Source: an uncultured Thermomicrobiaceae bacterium (GTDB lineage Bacteria; Chloroflexota; Chloroflexia; Thermomicrobiales; Thermomicrobiaceae). From it: a stretch of DNA of 57,066 bases. The notes beneath the pieces are model-generated. The model made no database searches, had not been told where the DNA came from, and saw only the letters and a program-made list of their open reading frames with translations. Location of the stretch: contig CALKCJ010000042.1 of the NCBI GenBank assembly GCA_938082375.1, positions 1 through 57,066 of the forward strand, given 5' to 3'. Positions within the stretch are counted from its first letter, which is position 1. Every line of letters starts with the position of its first letter. This document shows positions 42,271-50,238 of this stretch, piece by piece. A program made the position numbers and the translations under genes.

Positions 42271-43995
42271 ATGGTCACGCTACACCGGCTCGATCGTCGG
42301 GAAATCCGCGAGCAGCTCGAAGGTGACCAGTTTGACGTGCTGGTCATCGGTGGCGGCATTACCGGTGCCGGAGTCGCGCTGGATGCGGCTGCCCGCGGGC
42401 TGCGCGTGGGGCTGGTTGAGCGGCGCGATTTTGCCAGCGGTACCAGTAGCTGGTCGACGAAGCTGGTGCACGGTGGGATCCGCTACTTGCCCCAGCTCGA
42501 TCTCGGCCTGGTACACGAGGCACTCGTCGAGCGCGGGCGGCTGATCCGTCTGGCTCCCTACCTCGTGGAGCCACTGCCGTTCGTTCTCCCACTCTACCGC
42601 TTCAACCGTCACCCTCTTGGATTGAAGCGCACGCCACCTCCAGGCTTGTTGATGAGCCTCTACATCCGCACCGGACTGACCGCCTATGACCTGCTGGCTG
42701 GCCGGCTGAACGTCGGGCGTCATCGCCGCCTGTCGCAGAGCGAGGTCGCTCGCCTGGCACCGCGCTTACGCCGCGATGGCCTTTTCGATATCTATGCCTA
42801 CTATGACGCACGGACAGACGATGCTCGTCTGGTCATGAATGTCCTGCTGACCGCCGTTCGGCACGGTGCCGTCATCTGCAACTACTGTGAGGTCGTTGGC
42901 TTCGAGAAGCGGAGTGGGCGGCTGGTGGGCGCCGTCGTGCGCGACACGCTCGACGGGTACGAGTTCGTCGTGCGTGCCCAGGTCTTCGTCAATGCGACCG
43001 GCATCCATGGTGAGGAACTCGAGCGACTGACTGGCGACGGCCCGGACGTGCATATCGTTCCCAGCAAGGGCGTCCACCTTGTCCTCGAGAGAGAGGCTGT
43101 CGAGTTGAGCGAAGCAGCCCTCGTGCTCCCGGAGACGCGCGACAAGCGGCTGTTATTCCTCGTACCGTACGGGCCGCGGGCCATTCTGGGAACCACCGAC
43201 ACCGGGATGGGGCCGCTCGACGAACCGCGGGCCGACGACGAGGACATCGATTACTTGCTCGAACACGCAAATCTTTATTGGACGAGGGCGCTCACACGTC
43301 GAGATGTGGTCAGCGCCTATGCGGGATACCGACCGCTGATCCGGCGTGGCCTGGCCGAGTCGACGGCCGAACTCTCGCGGTCGCACGTGCTGGTCGAGCA
43401 CGAGAACGGGCTGATCTCAATCCTGGGCGGCAAGCTGACCACCTACCGGCACATGGCCGAGGAGACGGTAGACCGCATCACCTTTCGCTTGGGCCTGCCG
43501 CTTCGCCACGTAACACGGCGACTCCCGCTCATCGGCACGCCTGGGTTAGCCAAAGCGCGCCCAGAACTGGAGCGCCTGGCCGCCGAACTAGGCGTCGAAG
43601 CCAGCCTGCCGGCGCTCGTCCATGCACATGGTGTCGTCGCTAAGCTCGTACTCCAGCAGATTGCGGAGGAGGCGCCGCTGGCACGGCCGGTCGTGCCGGG
43701 TCTACCGTACCTTCAGGCACAGGTGGTGCATGCCTGCCGCTACGAGCTCGCTCAGACGCTGGCCGACGCACTGGAGCGCCGGGTGTGGGTCATGTTTGCC
43801 GACTGGGAGCACGGCCTGCCAGCGCTGGAGGCGGTCAGTGCCGTTATGGCTCGCGAGCTCGGGTGGGACGAGACGAAGCGCAGGCAGGAGATCGAGCGTT
43901 ATCGGCAGCGCGTATTCTCTCTCTTCGGAGCAGAGCGTGGTGTGGCCGAGCGCCTGGCCCTCGCGGCGCAGGCGACTGGCGCCGAGGGAGGGTAA
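42271..43995 (+). CDS. glpD: Glycerol-3-phosphate dehydrogenase (FAD, quinone-linked)
   Basis: A 574-residue FAD-dependent glycerol-3-phosphate dehydrogenase that oxidises glycerol 3-phosphate to dihydroxyacetone phosphate and passes electrons to quinone at the membrane. The FAD fold begins at DVLVIGGGITGAGVALDAAA. GTSSWSTKLVHGGIRYL is a hallmark of the family, and PSKGVHLVLER and LGTTDTGMGP follow. The C-terminal GlpD cap domain runs to about residue 565. The ATG at 42271 has GAGGAGGACACC upstream. Glycerol kinase and facilitator genes are not nearby. Confidence 0.94.
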   Translation: MVTLHRLDRREIREQLEGDQFDVLVIGGGITGAGVALDAAARGLRVGLVERRDFASGTSSWSTKLVHGGIRYLPQLDLGLVHEALVERGRLIRLAPYLVEPLPFVLPLYRFNRHPLGLKRTPPPGLLMSLYIRTGLTAYDLLAGRLNVGRHRRLSQSEVARLAPRLRRDGLFDIYAYYDARTDDARLVMNVLLTAVRHGAVICNYCEVVGFEKRSGRLVGAVVRDTLDGYEFVVRAQVFVNATGIHGEELERLTGDGPDVHIVPSKGVHLVLEREAVELSEAALVLPETRDKRLLFLVPYGPRAILGTTDTGMGPLDEPRADDEDIDYLLEHANLYWTRALTRRDVVSAYAGYRPLIRRGLAESTAELSRSHVLVEHENGLISILGGKLTTYRHMAEETVDRITFRLGLPLRHVTRRLPLIGTPGLAKARPELERLAAELGVEASLPALVHAHGVVAKLVLQQIAEEAPLARPVVPGLPYLQAQVVHACRYELAQTLADALERRVWVMFADWEHGLPALEAVSAVMARELGWDETKRRQEIERYRQRVFSLFGAERGVAERLALAAQATGAEGG

Positions 43996-44258
43996 CCTGC
44001 CGGTGTCTCAGTGGGGATGCCCCTTCTTCACCTGACTGTTGAAACGGGCCTCTTTGGCCGCTGGCTGCGTGTGACAGCGTCCGGTGGTGACTGCCGCGGT
44101 AGGGCTACGCGCTCTGGCGGGGCTAGACCGCTCGACGCTCGGTACCTAGTGCGCGGCCATCCGCCTGACTGGCTCTCGACAGCGGCCAGATCGTTGTTCC
44201 TGGTGCTAAGATCATCGCTGTGGACAACGCTTTGCGCGTGGCCGAGGGGCAAGCTGTG

Positions 44259-45512
44259 ATGACCGTGACCGATCGTCTCCTACCGCCAACAGAGGCGCTC
44301 GAGATCATCCTGCGAGAGGTGCGGCGTCTGCCGGTCGAGGTCGTGCCGCTGGCCGAGGCTGGCGACCGGGTGCTGGCCGAGCCGCTGGTTGCCGACCAGG
44401 ATCTGCCGCCCTTCCCGGCGGCGACTATGGACGGCTTCGCGGTGATCCACGACGACACCTCTCCCTGGCGCGAGATTATCGCCGACCAGTTCGCTGGCCG
44501 AGTCGTCGACGTCGAGGTGACGCCTGGTACCGCTGCCCGGATCACGACCGGCGCGCCGCTGCCGCGCGGTGCCGACGCAGTGGTGCCGGTCGAAGAGACC
44601 GAGGTGCGCGACGACCACGTCATCATTGTGCGGGAGGACGTGCGGCCGGGGGAAAACGTGCGGCCGGTCGGGGCCGACCTGCGCCAGGGTGAGGTACTGA
44701 TTCCGGCGGGCACGCTGATCGGCCCGGCCGAGATCGGGCTCTTGGCCAGCCTGGGCCGGGCGCAGGTCGTGGTGAGCCGCCGGCCACGGGTGAGTGTGCT
44801 CTCGACCGGAGATGAGCTGGTCGAACCCGACCAAGAGCCGGGGCCAGGCCAGATCCGCGATTCCAACCGCTTCTCGTTGGTCGTTGCCGCCCGGCGCGCT
44901 GGCGCGGAGGTGGTCTGGGCTGGGCACGGGCCGGACGACGCCGAGGCACTGCGGCGGATGCTGCTTGAGCGGATTGCCGAGAGCGACGTGGTGCTCACCT
45001 CGGGCGGCGTCTCGGTGGGCGAGAAAGACCTGATTACCCGAATCCTCGATGAGATCGGCACGGTGCACTTCCGGCGCCTCTTCATGAAGCCGGGTAAGCC
45101 GTTCCACTTCGCCACGGTTGGCCAGACCTATGTCTTCGGCTTACCCGGCAATCCGGTCTCGGCCATCGTCGGCTTTGAGATTCTGGTGACGGCCGCGCTC
45201 CGCGCGATGACGGGCCAGCAACCGGTGCTGCCGAGGCCGGTGACGGCCGTGCTCGAGCACGACATTGAGAGTGGCGACCGGATCGAGTTCCAGCGGGGTG
45301 TCGTCTGGTCGGACGGCGAGGGGGTACTGCGCGCGCGCAACACCGGGTCGCAGTCGTCGGCCCGGCTGATGTCGCTCATCAGCGCGAATGCGTTCCTGCT
45401 GATCCTGCCGCGCGATCGTCCGTATCGAGCCGGTGAGCGGGTGCGGGCCATCGTCCGCGGGTCGATCGAAGGACAGTCTGAAGGAGCTGGTGGGTGGGAA
45501 CCCGGCGGCTGA
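44259..45512 (+). CDS. moeA: Molybdopterin molybdotransferase MoeA
   Basis: A 417-residue MoeA that inserts molybdate into adenylylated molybdopterin. Domain order is as expected: N-terminal domain with PPFPAATMDGFAV, the linker with TGAPLPRGADAVVPVEE, the MoCF-fold domain III with VSVLSTGDELVEP and LTSGGVSVGEKD, and a C-terminal domain with SSARLMSLISANAFLLILP. The ATG at 44259 follows GAGGGGCAAGCTGTG; GTG 44256 is an alternative. The 263 bases upstream hold no gene and no moco riboswitch core that I can see. It supports molybdoenzymes such as the large subunit at 13-15 kb. Confidence 0.94.
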   Translation: MTVTDRLLPPTEALEIILREVRRLPVEVVPLAEAGDRVLAEPLVADQDLPPFPAATMDGFAVIHDDTSPWREIIADQFAGRVVDVEVTPGTAARITTGAPLPRGADAVVPVEETEVRDDHVIIVREDVRPGENVRPVGADLRQGEVLIPAGTLIGPAEIGLLASLGRAQVVVSRRPRVSVLSTGDELVEPDQEPGPGQIRDSNRFSLVVAARRAGAEVVWAGHGPDDAEALRRMLLERIAESDVVLTSGGVSVGEKDLITRILDEIGTVHFRRLFMKPGKPFHFATVGQTYVFGLPGNPVSAIVGFEILVTAALRAMTGQQPVLPRPVTAVLEHDIESGDRIEFQRGVVWSDGEGVLRARNTGSQSSARLMSLISANAFLLILPRDRPYRAGERVRAIVRGSIEGQSEGAGGWEPGG

Positions 45513-45979
45513 GCTGGCCGCTAGTGTTGCTCGCGCTGGTGACCCTCCTGGCGAGTGCGAACGCTGGTGTCGCCGCGGGCCGGTGGGCCGCCGTGTGGCG
45601 TGCCTTCGACGATCTTCGGATCACGCTCACCGGAATCGAGGCGTCGGGCGATGCGAGTGCCGTGCTGGTCCGGCTACGGTTCGAAAACCGCTCGCCGCGG
45701 CCGCTACAGCTCTCGTTCGCGCGTGCCGGCCTCTGGCTGAACGGCCGGAGCCTGACTGCCGGAGAGGCACATCTGGGTGACTTGCTGCTGCCACCCGGCG
45801 AGCGCTACGAGCTCGAGCTGCAAGCGAACGTGTACGCGGAACTGCGCGACTACCTGCGGCGCGAGCGAGAGAGCGGCCGGCTGAGCTGGCGAGTTGAGGG
45901 TGAGGTGCGGATGCGAGTCGACGAGCTCACCGACTGGGTCCTGGTTCCCTACTGGGCTGTCTGGGAGACGCAAGCGTGA
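45494..45979 (+). CDS. Hypothetical secreted or membrane-anchored protein
   Basis: A 161-residue protein with an N-terminal hydrophobic segment (LVLLALVTLLASANAGVAAG) that is either a signal peptide or an anchor. It is followed by a beta-rich domain with ITLTGIEASGDASAVLVRLR and RPLQLSFARAGLWLNGRSL. The pattern of two paired strands with a charge-poor face suggests an immunoglobulin-like or LEA14-like fold, but this is only a shape argument. GTG start with AAGGAG upstream; it overlaps moeA by 19 bases and is therefore in the same transcript. No close family recognised. Confidence 0.65.
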   Translation: MGTRRLSWPLVLLALVTLLASANAGVAAGRWAAVWRAFDDLRITLTGIEASGDASAVLVRLRFENRSPRPLQLSFARAGLWLNGRSLTAGEAHLGDLLLPPGERYELELQANVYAELRDYLRRERESGRLSWRVEGEVRMRVDELTDWVLVPYWAVWETQA

Positions 45980-46380
45980 GCGGGCTCGGGCACTCGCTCG
46001 TCGTCGTGGGCCTGAGTGGTCTGGCGTTAGCCGGCTTGTATAGCTCAGCGTCGGTCGCACTGGGGCCGCTAGCGCCAGTGCGGTTGCCTGTCTGGGGGAT
46101 GGCCCTCGGCATGGTGCTGGTCGGGGCGCTGATGACTGTAGCCATCGTCGATCTCCGGCGGGCGCTCACCGCAGTGACCGGGGCGGCCCTGCTCGGTGGC
46201 GCCTTCACCTGGGGGCTACTGGCCGGGCCGGGGCTCGTCGTACCGGCCTACGCCGTACGACTGAGCAACTACGGGCTGACACAGGCGGTACTGGCGGTAC
46301 TGTTGGGGCTCCTCTGCGGGCTGGTCGGCGTGCTGCTCGGGACAGTTATCAACAGTGGTCTGCGCGGCCTCGAAGTGTAG
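45976..46380 (+). CDS. Hypothetical four-helix membrane protein
   Basis: A 134-residue hydrophobic protein with four likely membrane helices (LVVVGLSGLALAGLY, LPVWGMALGMVLVGALMTV, ALTAVTGAALLGGAFTWGLL and LAVLLGLLCGLVGVLLG). The GTG start overlaps the stop of the preceding gene as GTGA. Together with the preceding protein it forms a two-gene cassette after moeA; both lack recognised families. The pairing suggests that they act together at the membrane. Confidence 0.62.
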   Translation: MSGLGHSLVVVGLSGLALAGLYSSASVALGPLAPVRLPVWGMALGMVLVGALMTVAIVDLRRALTAVTGAALLGGAFTWGLLAGPGLVVPAYAVRLSNYGLTQAVLAVLLGLLCGLVGVLLGTVINSGLRGLEV

Positions 46381-46559
46381 AACCTGGACTGGGTGGGCAC
46401 GCTCGGGCGTTGCTCGGCCGATCGGCTCGCTGGCCGGCATGCTGCTCACGCGCGGTGCTTAACTCCCGTATTCCACCCGCGGCGTAGACCTCGCGTTGAC
46501 AAGACCCCGCACCCATGGAGAGGACGAATGGGCAGTCGCCCTTTACAGCCGGTTGGGCT

Positions 46560-46770
46560 ACCCACACCCTACCCTCTCTCCCGAAGATTCGGGAGAAAGG
46601 GCTCATTTCGGTGGGAGCGGTGGAACGACAGCACGCCTGCAGCCAATGCCACCGCTCGCCCGCCACGCTCGGGGGAGCAGCGCCGACCCGGGGGTGAGGG
46701 CGAATGAGCCGGCGTTGACGGGGGAGCGCGGGGCTTCAGCCCTGCGCGACGGTGCTGGCAGACCGGAATG
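46560..46770. repeat. Composite palindromic repeat
   Basis: Part of the 508-base gap 46381-46888. TCTCCCGAA (46577-46585) pairs with TTCGGGAGA (46588-46596). Near 46600 GGCTCATTTCG matches the inverse of CGAATGAGCC near 46701. The end reads GGGGCTTCAGCCCTGCG at about 46730, as in the element at 41.9 kb. It is a dispersed non-coding repeat. The stretch 46381-46559 and the rest up to 46853 show nothing that I can support. Confidence 0.55.
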
Positions 46771-46853
46771 GCAGGGGAGGGGCGAAAACCATCGACCCGG
46801 AGCAGCCAGGAGGCTTGGCAAGAGCGCCCAGCGGCATTCTGCTGTGCTCAGAA

Positions 46854-46884
46854 AGTTGATGAAGCAACTATCTCAATTTAGACT
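46854..46884 (+). promoter_or_regulatory. Leaderless-type promoter and inverted-repeat operator of marR
   Basis: TTGATG (46856-46861) and TAGACT (46879-46884) with a 17-base spacer; the ATG begins 5 bases after the -10. AGTTG (46854-46858) and CAACT (46865-46869) form an inverted repeat around the -35. A MarR dimer there would block transcription, so autorepression is likely. Confidence 0.5.
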
Positions 46885-46888
46885 ACCG

Positions 46889-47383
46889 ATGGTCGCTCAA
46901 GAGCAGCAGCCTGTGCATCGCAGCACCACCGAGCCAGCGGCCGACGCCATCGCGCCGCTCGCGATCCACCGTCTCCTGGGTGAAGTCTTCCTCTTGCTGG
47001 ACGACGGAGATAATCGGGTGCTGCGACCGTTCGGCTTGTCGGTCACCCAGTTCCACGCGTTGCGTCACCTGCGCGAGGCCGGCCCGCTCTCGGTCAACGA
47101 GCTGAGCGCCCGCTTGCTCTGCGATAAGAGCAATACCTGCCGGCTACTCGCACGGATGGAGCAGCGGGGCCTTGTGAGCCGTATCCGGGATAGCCGGGAT
47201 CGGCGCGCGCTGCGGCTCTCGCTGACGCCACAGGGGGCACAGCTTCTCGAGGAGGCTGCAGCGGCGTTTCGACGGAGCGTCGAGCATCGATTCGCGGCCA
47301 TGGGGCCGGAGGGGTGCGAGGCGCTCCGTGGCCTGCTCCTCCGGTTGCGCGACCGCCTGGAGGAGCAACTCCGAGCGCGCTGA
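46889..47383 (+). CDS. MarR family transcriptional regulator
   Basis: A 164-residue winged-helix regulator. The HTH and wing (about residues 55-115) are LSVTQFHALRHLREAGPLSV, NELSARLLCDKSNTCRLLAR and MEQRGLVSRIRDSRDRRALR, with the usual DxRxxxLxLTPxG closing as RLSLTPQGAQLLEEA. The C-terminal helices form the dimer. The ATG at 46889 is preferred because the promoter -10 ends 5 bases before it, as in leaderless genes. A frame running back to 46496 crosses the repeat element and the promoter, and the earlier ATG 46859 is inside the -35. Ligand unknown; its nearest downstream genes are the mal transporter. Confidence 0.82.
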   Translation: MVAQEQQPVHRSTTEPAADAIAPLAIHRLLGEVFLLLDDGDNRVLRPFGLSVTQFHALRHLREAGPLSVNELSARLLCDKSNTCRLLARMEQRGLVSRIRDSRDRRALRLSLTPQGAQLLEEAAAAFRRSVEHRFAAMGPEGCEALRGLLLRLRDRLEEQLRAR

Positions 47384-47544
47384 TGGGCCAAGTGCGCACC
47401 GCCGACTCAGGCTGTTGCTCTTCTTCTCCTCAGAGACGAGTTAGCGGGCGAGCGATGGGATCGAGCCGGGAGACGAGTTCGGAGAGCGGGAAGGAGGGCC
47501 GTGCCAGAGCTCTCGGGATTTAGCACGCACGACGAGCGGGGACG

Positions 47545-47558
47545 GTCACGGTCGTGAC
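47545..47558. promoter_or_regulatory. 14-base palindrome upstream of malE
   Basis: GTCACG-GT-CGTGAC is a perfect inverted repeat ending 20 bases before the malE ATG, the position of an operator. The regulator is not known. The rest of 47384-47577 shows no gene. Confidence 0.35.
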
Positions 47559-47577
47559 GTTGAGGGAGGAGGCTGAG

Positions 47578-48952
47578 ATGAGCAGCCGATGGTTCCCGTG
47601 CGGAGTTCCTCTGCTCATTCTTGTGATCGCAAGCCTGCTGGCTGCCTGTGCTGGTGGCAGGGCCCCGAGCCCGACTCCCGCTGGCCAGCAGCCAGGGGCA
47701 GCCGCGACCCCGACCGTGGTCGCGGCGACGCCCGGCGCCGAAGAGGGAGCGACTCCGACCCCCGCAGCGGGCGCCGGGGAGACACCTGAGGCGACCCCTG
47801 AGCCAACGCCGGTCGTGGTGGGAACCGGAGCGAACCGCGTGACCGTCTGGCACAACTGGGCCGGCAGCTACGCCGAGACAAGCACAAAGCTCACGGGGAT
47901 TGGGCGAGCCAGAACAATGTCACTGTTGAGCTGCTACTGGTGCCTGGCCTGACGACAAAGGTCAACGTCGCGGTGCCGGCCGGACAGGGTCCCGACATCA
48001 TCGCCTGGGTGAATGATCAGATCGGCAAGAATGCGGAGATCGAGGTGATCCAGCCCCTCGACGACAAGGGCTTCGACCGCGCGTATCTGGAGCAGAACTT
48101 CTTCGCCACGACGGTCGACGCTATGACCTATCGCGATCGAATCTGGGGCGTACCCGAGTCGATGAAGACAACCGCATTCATCTACAACAAGGACCTGGTT
48201 AGCGAAGATGAGCTGCCGAAGACAACCGACGAGCTGATCGAGAAGGCGAAGGCCTTCAACCAAGCCAATCCGGGCACGTACTCCTTCGTGTACCAGACGG
48301 CGGCTGATCCCTATCACAACGCGCCGTGGTGGTACGGCTTCGGCGCCTACTATGTCCAGGAGGACGGTACGGTTGGCCTGGACACGCCGGAGAGTATCCA
48401 GGCTGGGGAGTTCCTCAAGCAGCTCTCGATCATCATGCCGCAGGATATCGACTACGACGTGGCCCGTGCCCTCTTCACCGAGGGCAAGGCGGCTATCTGG
48501 ATGATCGGCCCCTGGGCCATCGCCGACGTCGAGAAGGCCGGCATCAACGATGGGGTGGCGCCGATCCCGGTGGTAAGCGCGACCGGCCAGCCGGCCCAGT
48601 CGTCGGCGTCAAGTGCATGATGCTGGCTGCCGGGGCCAAGAATGAGGAGGCGGCGCTCGAGCTGATGCGCTACTACGGGAGCGCGGAGTTCCAGGCGCAG
48701 ATGGCCCAGGCGAACAAGCCGGTGCCGACCAACCTCCGGGCGCAGGAGCAGGTGAAGAGCGATCCAGTCATCGCCGCCTTCATCGAGCAGACGGCCAGCG
48801 GCGTGCCAATGCCGAACACGCCGTTCATGGACGCGCTGTGGGGGCCGGCTGGAGAAGCCCAGCGTGCGATCTGGACCGGCGCTCAGCCGCCGGATCAGGC
48901 GCTGAAGGATGCAGCCGAGCTGGCACGCCAGGCGGTGGAGCAGATCGAGTGA
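47578..48952 (+). pseudogene. malE: Maltose/maltodextrin-type binding protein, two frameshifts
   Basis: The coding sense is that of a family 1 sugar-binding lipoprotein: lipobox LLAAC with Cys24, a Thr/Pro/Ala linker, then VTVWHNWAGSY. Near 47882 the frame breaks. The next frame gives DWASQNNVTVELLLVPG, and continues with GPDIIAWVND, RIWGVPESMKTTAFIYNKDL and WMIGPWAIADVEKAG. It breaks again near 48590, after which GVKCMMLAAGAKNEEAALEL follows. Both breaks equal a loss of one base. The ATG at 47578 has GAGGGAGGAGGCTGAG upstream. Either the gene is dead or the assembly has two errors; the permease genes are also damaged, which favours real decay or a poor assembly of this stretch. Confidence 0.8.
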
Positions 48953-48963
48953 TAGTGGTGACG

Positions 48964-48991
48964 GGGCTCGCACGGGATCCCGTGCGAGCCC
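48964..48991. terminator. 28-base perfect palindrome after malE
   Basis: GGGCTCGCACGGGA joined directly to its exact complement, ending 16 bases before the first open codon of malF. It is a strong hairpin of the kind found between binding protein and permease genes to lower downstream expression. Confidence 0.6.
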
Positions 48992-49006
48992 TACCCCGGG
49001 CGAACT

Positions 49007-49696
49007 GTGCTCTACGTGCTGATCTGCGTCATGCTGTTCTTCGTGGTGGGGCTGCTCCTGGCCCTAGCCCTGAACAGCCCGGCCGTGCGGATGCGAGCGC
49101 TCTGGCGCACGTTGCTGATCATTCCCTGGGCAGTACCGAGTTACGTCGCTGCGCTGATCTGGAAGTTCTTCTTCAACCAGGAGTTTGGAACGATCAACAA
49201 CACGCTGCGGCTGCTGGGGCTGCCGGGTGACATCGGCTGGTTGCAGCGGCCCTGGCTCGCCTTCGCCGCGGTCGTCATCGTCAACGTCTGGATGAGCTTT
49301 CCCTTCTTCCTCGTGGTAATCCTGGGGGCGCTACAGTCGATCCCGCGTCAGATGTACGAGGCGGCCGAGGCCGATGGCGCGTCCGGCTGGCAGCAGCTCG
49401 TTCGCATCACGCTCCCGCTGCTGCGCCCGGCCGTCATGCCGGCCATGCTGCTGAGCGCGCTCGTCACCTTCCAGATGTTCGCGACCGTCTGGCTGATTAC
49501 CGAGGGTGGGCTGTTGACGCGCGTCGGCAAGCCGGGGGTGACCGAGTTCGTGATGATCTACGTCTACAAGCAGGCGTTCCGCCAGAACCTCTTCGCGCTC
49601 GGCTCGGCCTTCGGCGTACTGGTCTTCCTCTTGCTCCTTGCTGTCGTTCTGATCCACGTGCGCGTGACGCGACTGACCCGCGCTGTCTACGAGTGA
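49007..49696 (+). pseudogene. malF: Maltose-type permease MalF, N-terminus missing
   Basis: The remaining 229 residues include TM segments from MLYVLICVMLFFVVGLLLAL onwards and the ABC permease EAA loop (YEAAEADGASGWQQLVRITLPLL). MalF proteins of this family have about 290-300 residues, beginning with a cytosolic arm and TM1, which are absent here. No ribosome-binding site precedes the nominal GTG at 49007, because the upstream sequence is the palindrome. A deletion between the hairpin and the NTVLYVLI-like segment is the simplest reading. Confidence 0.75.
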
Positions 49697-49707
49697 GGAG
49701 GCCGGCC

Positions 49708-50236
49708 ATGGCGATCGTTGCCAAGCCTGGCGTGCCCCGAGCCCTTCCTGGCGAGCAGGCCGGTGCTGGCGCTGGTGCCGATCTACCTCCTCCTGCAGCG
49801 CCTGAGCCTGCTCAATCACGGCGGGCTGCTCCTGGCCTATTCGAGCGGAGCGCTGGTCTTCAGCATCTGGAACATGAAGGGCTACTTCGACACGTTGCCC
49901 ACCGAGCTCGTCGATGCCGCGCTGATCGACGGTGCCTCACCGACCCAGGCGTTCCTGCGTGTGATGCTGCCGCTGGCCCGGCCCGTGCTCGCCGTCACCG
50001 CGATGTTCGGGTTCATGTCCGGCTGGAACGAGTTCATCGTCGCCCAGACGATCTTGAACCGGAGCGAGCTCTTCACAGCGCCCGTCGGGCTGGTGGGCAT
50101 GCAGGTCGACCGGTCGGTCCCCTGGGGGTACTTCGCGGCCGGCTCACTGATCGTCTCGGTGCCGGTCATGCTCTTCTTCTTGCTCGTGCAGCGTAGCCTG
50201 GTCTCCGGGCTGGCGGCTGGAGGAGTGAAGGGGTAG
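49708..50236 (+). pseudogene. malG: Maltose-type permease MalG, internal deletion and frame change
   Basis: The ATG at 49708 (after GAGGAGGCCGGCC) opens frame 1 with MAIVAKPGVPRALPG. The recognisable permease is in another frame from about 49755, LASRPVLALVPIYLLLQRLS, then FSIWNMKGYFDTLPTELVDA, the EAA loop ALIDGASPTQAFLRVMLPL, and the C-terminal TMs. MalG normally has about 275-280 residues, so roughly 100 residues with TM1 and TM2 are missing. The junction lies near 49740-49760. The downstream amylase gene starts two bases after its stop and is intact. Confidence 0.75.
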
Positions 50237-50238
50237 CA

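Noticed and set aside
44028-44252. 74-codon minus-strand ORF upstream of moeA
   Set aside because: No ribosome-binding site, low-complexity composition and no similarity to known families.
46496-46888. N-terminal extension of the marR reading frame
   Set aside because: It crosses the palindromic repeat and the promoter, has no ribosome-binding site and no match to the MarR fold.
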